5,157 bases of DNA from Fervidifonticultor sp964526945 (GTDB lineage: Bacteria; Sysuimicrobiota; Sysuimicrobiia; Sysuimicrobiales; Humicultoraceae): positions 1-5,157 of the forward strand of contig CAZGNA010000193.1 in NCBI GenBank assembly GCA_964526945.1, given 5' to 3'. A program made the translations under genes and the position numbers. Below, piece after piece: positions 1 through 5,157 of the stretch (positions within the stretch are counted from its first letter, which is position 1; every line of letters begins with the position of its first letter). The notes beneath the pieces are model-generated. The model saw only the letters and a list, made by a program, of their open reading frames with translations. It made no database searches and was not told the origin of the DNA.

Positions 1-624
1 CGGGCCGGCCGGGTGGCGGCGAGCCCGCTCCGGCTGCTGGCCTCGCCCCGGGTGCCGCGCCGCCTCCCCCGGGCGATCCCGCCCGAGGCGGTGGCGGCGC
101 TGCTGGCTGCGCCGCCGCTGGATCGGCCGACGGGCCTGCGGGATCGGGCGATCCTCGAGCTCCTCTACGCCGGCGGCCTGCGGGTGAGCGAGCTCGTGGG
201 ACTCGAGCTGGGCCACCTGGCGGGCGACGAGCTCAGGGTGCGCGGTAAGGGCGGGCGCGACCGGGTGGTGTTGATCGGCGCCCAGGCAGCGCAGGCCCTG
301 GCCCGCTACCTGCGCGACGGTCGGCCGCGCCTGGTGCGGCGACCGACCGATCGGGTCTTCGTGAGCGCGCGGGGCACGCCCCTGACGGCGCGCGCCGTCC
401 AGCTCGTCGTGGCCCGCTGGGTGCGCGTCGCCGCGGTGCAGCAGCGCGTCACCCCCCACGTGCTGCGCCACACGTTCGCCACGCACCTCCTCGACGGCGG
501 CGCCGATCTGCGGGTGGTCCAGGAGCTGCTGGGCCACGCCAGCCTGGTCACGACGCAGGTGTACACCCACGTCTCCCGCGCGCACCTGCAGCGCGTCTAC
601 GCCCAGGCCCATCCCCGGGCATAG
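1..624 (+). CDS. xerC: Tyrosine recombinase of the XerC/XerD family (5' partial)
   Basis: This is a site-specific recombinase whose family resolves chromosome dimers at dif sites during division. The frame is open to the first base of the window, so the gene starts upstream. What is visible begins at the end of the N-terminal SAM-like DNA-binding domain (linker with VPRRLPRAI) and contains the whole catalytic domain. Numbering from the GTG at 13, the full catalytic set is present: Arg57 in GLRVSE, Lys79 in GKGGRDR, His149 and Arg152 in HVLRHTFATH, His175 in LLGHAS and the nucleophile Tyr184 in YTHVS. Full-length relatives are about 300 aa, so roughly 90-100 residues are missing; the GTG at 13 is probably not the true start. 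The family call is firm. Choosing XerC over XerD rests on position upstream of rpsB, as in Bacillota (codV/xerC), and is inference. Nothing suggests an integron or phage integrase. Confidence 0.9.
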   Translation, partial: RAGRVAASPLRLLASPRVPRRLPRAIPPEAVAALLAAPPLDRPTGLRDRAILELLYAGGLRVSELVGLELGHLAGDELRVRGKGGRDRVVLIGAQAAQALARYLRDGRPRLVRRPTDRVFVSARGTPLTARAVQLVVARWVRVAAVQQRVTPHVLRHTFATHLLDGGADLRVVQELLGHASLVTTQVYTHVSRAHLQRVYAQAHPRA

Positions 625-662
625 CACGCGCGCCCGCGTGGCCGGCGCCGTGGGGACGGCGC
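625..662 (+). terminator. Two tandem GC-rich hairpins just after the recombinase stop
   Basis: The first hairpin abuts the TAG stop: CACGCG (625-630) pairs with CGCGTG (635-640) around a CGCC tetraloop. The second pairs GCGCCGT (645-651) with ACGGCGC (656-662) around a GGGG tetraloop. Both stems are perfect. No T-run follows either, so this is not a classical intrinsic terminator. It could mark or protect the 3' end of the recombinase mRNA, or be chance pairing in very GC-rich DNA. Confidence 0.3.
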
Positions 663-849
663 GGGGTCCGTGGGCTGGCGGCTGCCGGTGTTCGTCGCGT
701 GGGGGCGGGCCCGGTGCCACGGCGCGGCCTCAGGGCCGCACCGCCGCAGTGTCCGGTCCGGCCTCCAGGACGCTCGGGCTACGGGCGCGTGCGGGCGGCG
801 TAGCCCCGCGGCGGCCACGGCCGCAGGGTTTCCCTGGCATAAAGGCCCG
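625..849. other. Non-coding GC-rich spacer between xer and the rpsB promoter
   Basis: I see no supportable gene here. Frames that stay open have no family resemblance and overlap one another. Besides the two hairpins next to the recombinase stop, short perfect stems occur at 724-739 (GCGGCC/GGCCGC, TCAG loop) and at 811-824 (GCGGC/GCCGC, CACG loop). In Bacillota the genes hslV, hslU and codY often lie between xerC and rpsB; none is present here. Confidence 0.6.
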
Positions 850-858
850 TGGTATACT
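829..858 (+). promoter_or_regulatory. Probable housekeeping-sigma promoter with extended -10 for the rpsB operon
   Basis: The hexamer TATACT at 853-858 matches the TATAAT consensus at five of six positions. It is preceded by TG at 850-851 with one base between, giving a full extended -10 (TGnTATACT). The best -35 is weak: TTTCCC at 829-834 with an 18-nt spacer, three of six matches, as is tolerable for extended -10 promoters. Transcription would start near 864-866. It stands out as one of the very few AT-containing patches in the non-coding stretch, and it points at rpsB about 225 nt downstream. No comparable promoter is visible elsewhere in the window. Confidence 0.7.
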
Positions 859-864
859 ACCGCA

Positions 865-1089
865 GGATTTGTCGCAGGAACGCGGCATACCGCGCTCGTT
901 CCCCCGCAAAGTCGTGCGCGATTTTGCGGGGTTTGCATGCCGGGCCTCCTGCGCGGTCTGCGAGTCCACACGCGCCCCGACCCGCCGAGAGCGTGCCCTG
1001 CGGGACCTCGGCCCGAGTTGCGGGAGTGACGGGCGCGGAGGGCGAACACGGATGGTGGCCGGCGGGCCCGGCCCCAGAGGAGGACAGTG
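865..1089 (+). promoter_or_regulatory. Structured 5' leader of the rpsB-tsf operon
   Basis: About 220 nt lie between the predicted transcription start and rpsB. Hairpin A (877-902) pairs GGAA with TTCC and CGCGG with CCGCG around a CATA loop, with CTCG bulged on the 3' side. Hairpin B (902-931) is an essentially continuous 13-bp stem: CCCCGCAAA/TTTGCGGGG extended inward by a G-T wobble and three more pairs to a TGCG tetraloop. It is followed by only three T. Hairpin C (1057-1073, GGCCGG/CCGGCC) ends 2 nt before the Shine-Dalgarno region. Autoregulatory leaders controlled by S2 are known upstream of rpsB in proteobacteria. That this one acts likewise is inference; I do not recognise a described RNA family. 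Confidence 0.45.
1076..1083 (+). promoter_or_regulatory. Strong Shine-Dalgarno of rpsB that decides its start
   Basis: AGAGGAGG at 1076-1083 is the best ribosome-binding site in the window. Two GTG codons follow back to back at 1087 and 1090. The gap is 3 nt to the first and 6 nt to the second, so the second is favoured. The resulting N-terminus, MPVVTMKQLLEAG, also matches the usual S2 form. Confidence 0.75.
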
Positions 1090-1911
<822 letters not shown>

Positions 1912-1915
1912 TGCG

Positions 1916-2485
1916 ATGGCGGTGACGACGGAGCTGATCAAGGCGTTGCGGGCGCGTACGGGCGCGGGCGTGATGGACTGCCGGCGGGCCCTGGAGGAGA
2001 CCGGCGGCGACCTCGAGCGGGCCGCGGAGCTGCTGCGGGCCCGGGGGCTGGCCGCCGCGGCCAAGCGGGCCGACCGCGAGACGTCCCAGGGCGTGGTGGA
2101 GGCGTACGTCCACGCCGGCGGGCGGCTGGGCGCGCTGGTCGAGGTGAACTGCGAGACCGACTTCGTGGCGCGCACCGACGAGTTCAAGGCGCTGGCCCGC
2201 GAGCTCGCCATGCAGGTGGCGGCGACGACGCCGCGGTGGGTGTCGGCCGAGGAGATCCCCGCCGAGGTCCTGGCCGCGCGGCGGGCCGAGCTCGCGCGGG
2301 AAGGGGACGGCGCCGGGCAGGTCGAGGCGCGTCTGGCGCAGTGGATCGCCGAGGTGGCGCTGCTGGAACAGCCGTACATTCGCGATCCGGGGCGACGGGT
2401 GCGCGATCTCGTGGCCGACGTGACCGCCCGCGTCGGCGAGCACGTGCGCGTGCGCCGGTTCGCCCGGTTCAAGCTGGGGGAGTGA
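1916..2485 (+). CDS. tsf: Translation elongation factor Ts, short form
   Basis: EF-Ts exchanges GDP for GTP on EF-Tu during elongation. The 189-aa protein opens with the UBA-like EF-Tu-binding domain (about residues 1-45, with LRARTGAGVMDCRRAL) and has the core motif TDFVAR at 81-86, whose Asp82 and Phe83 correspond to the residues E. coli EF-Ts inserts into EF-Tu. The C-terminus is typical (EQPYIRDPG, GEHVRVRRFARFKLGE). E. coli EF-Ts is about 283 aa with two core subdomains; this one has a single subdomain, like the roughly 196-aa Thermus protein, which works as a dimer. The short form is also seen in other deep lineages, so it is complete rather than truncated. The ATG has GAGGG at 1904-1908, 7 nt upstream. 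It follows rpsB by 4 nt, implying co-translation and balanced output. Confidence 0.96.
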   Translation: MAVTTELIKALRARTGAGVMDCRRALEETGGDLERAAELLRARGLAAAAKRADRETSQGVVEAYVHAGGRLGALVEVNCETDFVARTDEFKALARELAMQVAATTPRWVSAEEIPAEVLAARRAELAREGDGAGQVEARLAQWIAEVALLEQPYIRDPGRRVRDLVADVTARVGEHVRVRRFARFKLGE

Positions 2486-2496
2486 GCGGCACCGAT

Positions 2497-2548
2497 CGGG
2501 GGCCGTGGCGGCGCTGCAGGCGCGGCCCCCGGTGCCTGTCGGGACCGG
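2497..2548 (+). promoter_or_regulatory. Intercistronic hairpin between tsf and pyrH with a competing hairpin
   Basis: The first stem pairs 2497-2507 (CGGGGGCCGTG) with 2521-2531 (CGCGGCCCCCG): 11 pairs including one T-G wobble, with a 13-nt loop. A second, weaker stem pairs CCGGT (2529-2533) with ACCGG (2544-2548), plus two inner pairs around a TGTC loop. The two share bases 2529-2531 and cannot both form fully. The second ends 2 nt before the pyrH Shine-Dalgarno. No T-run follows, so an intrinsic terminator is unlikely. A role in mRNA processing, decay polarity or tuning pyrH translation is inference. Confidence 0.4.
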
Positions 2549-2561
2549 CCGGAGGGAGACG

Positions 2562-3305
2562 ATGGACGCGGCGGCAGGGCGCCCGAGTTACACCCGGGTC
2601 TTGCTGAAGCTCAGCGGTGAAGCCCTCGCCGGCGAGGGCGGCGGGGGGCTCGACCCCGCCGTCCTGCAGTTGGTCTCCGCCGAAGTGCGCGACGTGCAGG
2701 CCCGCGGCGTGCAGGTGGCCATCGTGGTCGGCGGCGGCAACATCGTGCGGGGCGCCGACCTCAGCCGGCGGCTCGGCATCGAGGAGGTCACGGCCCACAC
2801 CATGGGCATGCTGGCCACGGTGATCAACGGCCTGGCGCTCATGGACGCCATGGAACGCCTGGGCCTGGTCGTGCGCGTGATGTCGGCCATCGAGATGCAC
2901 CAGGTGGCCGAGCCCTACATCCGCCGCCGGGCGATCCGCCACCTCGAGAAGGGCCGCGTGGTGATCTTCGTGGGGGGCACGGGCAGCCCGTACTTCACCA
3001 CCGACACGGCGGCGGCGCTGCGGGCCATCGAGATCCAGGCCGACGCGCTGCTGATGGCCAAACGGGGCGTCTCGGGCGTCTACGACAAGGACCCGCGCCA
3101 ACATCCCGACGCCGTGATGTACACCCACCTGGACTACATGGACATCCTGAACCGGGACCTGCGCGTCATGGACGCCACGGCCGCCGCGCTCTGTCGCGAC
3201 AACAACATGGACATCGTGGTCTTCGACGTCACCCGGCCCGGAAACATCACCAAGGCGGTGCTGGGCGAGGCGATCGGGACCCTGGTGGGGGGCGGCCGGC
3301 GGTGA
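2562..3305 (+). CDS. pyrH: UMP kinase (uridylate kinase)
   Basis: PyrH phosphorylates UMP to UDP with ATP in the cytoplasm, the committed step from UMP to UTP and CTP. The protein is a bacterial hexameric-type amino-acid-kinase-fold enzyme of 247 aa, normal for the family. Visible motifs are KLSGEALAG at 16-24, VGGGNIVRG at 56-64 (Arg63 matches E. coli Arg62), MGMLATVING at 81-90, GTGSPYFTTDTAA at 139-151 for phosphate and UMP binding, and GVYDKDPR at 172-179. The start is the ATG at 2562 because GGAGGGAG lies directly upstream; a GTG at 2505 in the same frame would add 19 residues without family resemblance and lies inside the intercistronic hairpin. One oddity: the TADY/GDH segment before MGMLAT reads TAHT here, putting His79 where E. 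coli Asp77 sits. The stop lies 11 nt before the preferred frr start. Confidence 0.96.
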   Translation: MDAAAGRPSYTRVLLKLSGEALAGEGGGGLDPAVLQLVSAEVRDVQARGVQVAIVVGGGNIVRGADLSRRLGIEEVTAHTMGMLATVINGLALMDAMERLGLVVRVMSAIEMHQVAEPYIRRRAIRHLEKGRVVIFVGGTGSPYFTTDTAAALRAIEIQADALLMAKRGVSGVYDKDPRQHPDAVMYTHLDYMDILNRDLRVMDATAAALCRDNNMDIVVFDVTRPGNITKAVLGEAIGTLVGGGRR

Positions 3306-3316
3306 GTCGCGGGTCG

Positions 3317-3874
3317 ATGACCGACGAGGTCCTGGCGGATGCCCGCGCGCGGATGCAGAAGGCGATCGAGGCCACGCGGCGCGAGTTCGCCGCGCTGCGC
3401 ACGGGACGGGCCAGCCCGGCGCTCCTGGAGCACATCCGCGTCGACTACTACCAGACGCCCACCCCCATCACCCAGCTGGCCACGATCTCCGTCCCCGAGC
3501 CGCGGCTGCTGGTCATCCAGCCCTGGGACAAGAGCATCGTGAAGGCGATCGAGCGCGCCATCCTCACGAGCGACCTGGGGCTGACCCCCAGCAGCGACGG
3601 GGTGGTGATCCGGCTGCCCATTCCGCCGCTCACCGAGGACCGGCGGCGCGAGCTGGTGAAGGTGGCCCGCCGGCACGCCGAGGAGGGCCGCGTCGCCATC
3701 CGCAACGTGCGGCGCGAAGCCAAGGAGATGCTGGAGGAGCTGGAAGAGGCGGGCGACGTCTCGGAGGACGAGGCGCGCCGCGCCATCGACCGCCTGCAGC
3801 AGCTGACCGACGAGATGATCGCGCAGCTGGACCGCCTGCTGGCCGCCAAAGAGAAGGAGATCATGGAGGTCTGA
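3317..3874 (+). CDS. frr: Ribosome recycling factor
   Basis: RRF works with EF-G to split post-termination ribosomes so they can start again. From ATG 3317 the product is 185 aa, the same length as E. coli RRF, and the numbering stays in register: the functionally important Arg129 and Arg132 fall in AIRNVRREAK at those exact positions. The long helical domain I is formed by residues 1-30 (with LRTGRASPALL at 27-37) and 105-185; domain II spans about 31-104 and includes the PEPRLLVIQPWDKS block at 60-73. An upstream GTG at 3302 overlaps the pyrH stop as GTGA and would add five residues (MSRGS). Family length favours 3317, although its Shine-Dalgarno is weak, so translational coupling to pyrH is likely. 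The TGA stop is followed 9 nt later by the next gene in the same frame. Confidence 0.96.
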   Translation: MTDEVLADARARMQKAIEATRREFAALRTGRASPALLEHIRVDYYQTPTPITQLATISVPEPRLLVIQPWDKSIVKAIERAILTSDLGLTPSSDGVVIRLPIPPLTEDRRRELVKVARRHAEEGRVAIRNVRREAKEMLEELEEAGDVSEDEARRAIDRLQQLTDEMIAQLDRLLAAKEKEIMEV

Positions 3875-3883
3875 CCCGCGGGC

Positions 3884-4093
3884 ATGCTCGACCTGCTCGG
3901 CCAGTCGCTGGACCAGGCCCGCGCCCTGCTCGAGGCCGAGGGCTACGCCGTGGAGGTGCGCGAGACGCGGCCGCCGCGTCCGGACGTGCAGCTGGTCGGC
4001 GCGCTGCGCGTGGTGCGGCAGACGTTCGCCAGCGGGACGGCGCGGCTCGTGGTCGTCCACGAGCGGTACGTGCCGCGGCCCAGAGGCGCGTGA
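3884..4093 (+). CDS. Small PASTA-like protein of unknown function
   Basis: This 69-aa protein has no signal peptide, membrane segment or cysteine. Its pattern resembles one PASTA domain: a start like DLLGQSLDQARALLEAEGY (residues 3-21), a strand YAVEVRETRPPRP at 21-33, LRVVRQ at 41-46 and a closing strand ARLVVVHERY at 53-62. PASTA domains in penicillin-binding proteins and Ser/Thr kinases face outside and are linked to cell-wall control; this one has no export signal, so it is presumably cytoplasmic. Small genes of this sort between frr and uppS are, to my recollection, present in some Bacillota. The ATG at 3884 is the only ATG after the in-frame frr stop. The nearest Shine-Dalgarno-like run, GGAGGT at 3865-3870, lies 13 nt upstream inside frr. 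The gene overlaps uppS by GTGA. Its coding status is well supported by packing; its function is unknown. Confidence 0.75.
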   Translation: MLDLLGQSLDQARALLEAEGYAVEVRETRPPRPDVQLVGALRVVRQTFASGTARLVVVHERYVPRPRGA

Positions 4094-4839
4094 GCCACGC
4101 CCGCCCCGATGCCACCTCGGTCGAGATCGACCGGACCCGGGTGCCCGTCCACATCGCCATCATCATGGACGGCAACGGGCGGTGGGCCGGCGCGCGGGGG
4201 CTGCCGCGGTCCGAGGGCCATCGTGCCGGCCGGGAGGCGATCCGGCGCACCGTCGAGGCCTGTCGCGAGCTGGGCGTGCAGGTGCTGACGCTGTACGCCT
4301 TCTCCACCGAGAACTGGCAACGGCCGCCCGAGGAAGTGGAGGCGTTGATGCGCCTGCTCCACGAGGCGCTCCTGGAGGAGGCCGAGGAGCTGCACCGGGT
4401 CGGGATCCGCCTCAGGGTCGTCGGCGACCTGGACGGGCTGGCGCCGGCGCTGCGCCGGGAGATCGCCCAGGTCGAGGAGCTGACCCGTGGGAACCAGGCC
4501 ATGGTGCTGAACATCGCCCTGAACTACGGCGGCCGGGCCGAGCTCGTGCGCGCCGTGCGGCAGCTGGCGGCGGAGGTGTGCGCGGGCCACCGCCGCCTGG
4601 ACGAGATCGACGAAGCGGCAGTGGCGGGCGCGCTCTACACCGCCGGCCTGCCCGACCCCGATCTGCTGATCCGGACCGGTCGCGAGCAGCGCCTCTCCAA
4701 CTTCCTGCTGTGGCAGGCGGCCTACGCCGAGTTGTACTTTGCCGACGTGTTCTGGCCCGACTTCGACCGCGACCACCTCCTGGCGGCCATTGCCGACTAC
4801 CAGCACCGGCAGCGCCGCTTCGGCGCCCTCCGTGACTAG
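4090..4839 (+). CDS. uppS: Isoprenyl transferase, probably undecaprenyl diphosphate synthase
   Basis: UppS condenses isopentenyl diphosphate onto farnesyl diphosphate in cis to build the C55 carrier needed for peptidoglycan and other wall polymers; it acts at the inner face of the membrane. The 249-aa length is normal. Cis-prenyltransferase blocks appear in order: HIAIIMDGNGRWA at 21-33 with catalytic Asp27, RSEGHRAG at 40-47, YAFSTENWQRP at 69-79, LNYGGRAEL at 144-152 and DLLIRTGREQRLSNFLLWQ at 191-209, with the IPP-binding arginines at 195 and 201, ending in YFADVFWPDF. In the last block Arg198 replaces a Gly that is usual (RTGGE or RTSGE). The GTG start at 4090 overlaps the preceding stop as GTGA, and AGAGG at 4082-4086 is very close. 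Chain length cannot be read from sequence, so a different C-number product is possible. Confidence 0.95.
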   Translation: MSHARPDATSVEIDRTRVPVHIAIIMDGNGRWAGARGLPRSEGHRAGREAIRRTVEACRELGVQVLTLYAFSTENWQRPPEEVEALMRLLHEALLEEAEELHRVGIRLRVVGDLDGLAPALRREIAQVEELTRGNQAMVLNIALNYGGRAELVRAVRQLAAEVCAGHRRLDEIDEAAVAGALYTAGLPDPDLLIRTGREQRLSNFLLWQAAYAELYFADVFWPDFDRDHLLAAIADYQHRQRRFGALRD

Positions 4840-5157
4840 TGTGCGGGCGTGGCCCGACCGGGCGCTGCCCGCGCGGGTGGCGACCGTGGCCCTGGGCGCA
4901 CCGCTGCTGGTCGCGGCCGTCTGGGCCGGGGGGCACGTCCTGCTGGCGACGGTGCTGGTGCTGGTGGCGGCGGCGCTGGTCGAGTACGCGCGGCTTGCCC
5001 GCGCCGCGGGGTTGCGTCCCCCGGGGAGCGTGCTCGGCGGGGGCCTGGGGTTTCCGTTGCTGGCGGCCTGGGGACTGTGGGCGCACGCGGGCACGCTGGT
5101 CGTCGCGTTGCTGGCCGCCGCCGCGGCGGCGGCGTTGGGGCCAGCGCGCCGGGCCGC
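4832..5157 (+). CDS. cdsA: Phosphatidate cytidylyltransferase, N-terminal part (3' partial)
   Basis: CdsA is a membrane enzyme that makes CDP-diacylglycerol from phosphatidate and CTP, the precursor of bacterial phospholipids. Only about 108 residues are inside the window; the frame is open to the last base. The N-terminus is short and basic (LPARVATVALGAP), followed by hydrophobic stretches rich in Leu, Val and Ala (about residues 17-50, 69-87 and 86-102), with the segment LVEYARLARAAGLRPP between them. This resembles the usual CdsA beginning, where an Arg-Val helix is followed by a Leu-Glu-(Phe/Tyr)-x-x-Leu segment. The signature motif of the family lies at the C-terminus, outside the window, so the call leans on position after uppS. 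Two GTG starts are possible: 4832, overlapping uppS by 8 nt, or 4841 just after its stop. Neither has a clear Shine-Dalgarno, so coupling to uppS is likely. Confidence 0.82.
   Translation, partial: MTSVRAWPDRALPARVATVALGAPLLVAAVWAGGHVLLATVLVLVAAALVEYARLARAAGLRPPGSVLGGGLGFPLLAAWGLWAHAGTLVVALLAAAAAAALGPARRA

Noticed and set aside
13..15. GTG at 13 as the true start of the recombinase
   Set aside because: The frame is open upstream to the window edge, and starting there would delete most of the SAM-like N-terminal domain.
870..876. Partial resemblance of TTGTCGCA to a Spo0A box (TGTCGAA)
   Set aside because: It has a mismatch in the core, there is no second box, and nothing in the window indicates a spore former.
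902..934. Leader hairpin B as an intrinsic terminator
   Set aside because: The stem is strong but only three T follow; this is too short to call a terminator, though attenuation cannot be excluded.
2505..2561. GTG at 2505 as the pyrH start
   Set aside because: The added 19 residues match nothing in the family, the codon sits inside a hairpin, and ATG 2562 has a clear GGAGGGAG in front.
3943..5094. A 383-codon open frame on the minus strand across uppS and cdsA
   Set aside because: It is a shadow of uppS and cdsA with low-complexity His/Gln/Arg/Ala composition and no recognisable domain.

Overview
The window is a very GC-rich (about 70% by eye) stretch of bacterial chromosome with all genes on the + strand. 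It holds the conserved rpsB-tsf-pyrH-frr-uppS-cdsA cluster behind the end of a Xer-type tyrosine recombinase gene. Having uppS and a small PASTA-like gene between frr and cdsA, with xer upstream of rpsB, resembles the order in Bacillota and allied deep Gram-positive-type lineages. From memory, actinobacteria usually run frr directly into cdsA. GTG starts are common and genes are tightly packed. The phylum cannot be fixed from sequence reading alone; a high-GC Bacillota-like or uncultured Terrabacteria-type lineage is the best inference.

Layout: (1) 1-624, C-terminal two thirds of a XerC/XerD-family recombinase, cut by the window start. (2) 625-1089, a non-coding stretch of about 465 bases: small GC-rich hairpins after xer, a good extended -10 promoter at 850-858, then a roughly 220-nt structured leader ending in a strong Shine-Dalgarno. 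(3) 1090-2485, rpsB (ribosomal protein S2) and tsf (a short EF-Ts), 4 nt apart. (4) 2486-2561, a short spacer containing a strong hairpin that can compete with a second one. (5) 2562-4839, pyrH (UMP kinase), frr (ribosome recycling factor), a 69-aa PASTA-like protein and uppS (undecaprenyl diphosphate synthase), separated by 0-11 nt or overlapping. (6) 4832-5157, the N-terminal part of cdsA (phosphatidate cytidylyltransferase), cut by the window end.

Together the genes cover translation (S2, EF-Ts, RRF), pyrimidine nucleotide supply (UMP to UDP) and envelope lipid synthesis (UppS makes the peptidoglycan lipid carrier, CdsA makes CDP-diacylglycerol using CTP). The single recognisable promoter and close spacing suggest one growth-linked operon. 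I see no mobile element, CRISPR array, tRNA or rRNA, and no convincing new multi-gene system. The points worth a second look are the structured rpsB leader, the tsf-pyrH intercistronic hairpin, the small PASTA-like gene, and two substitutions at normally conserved positions in PyrH and UppS.
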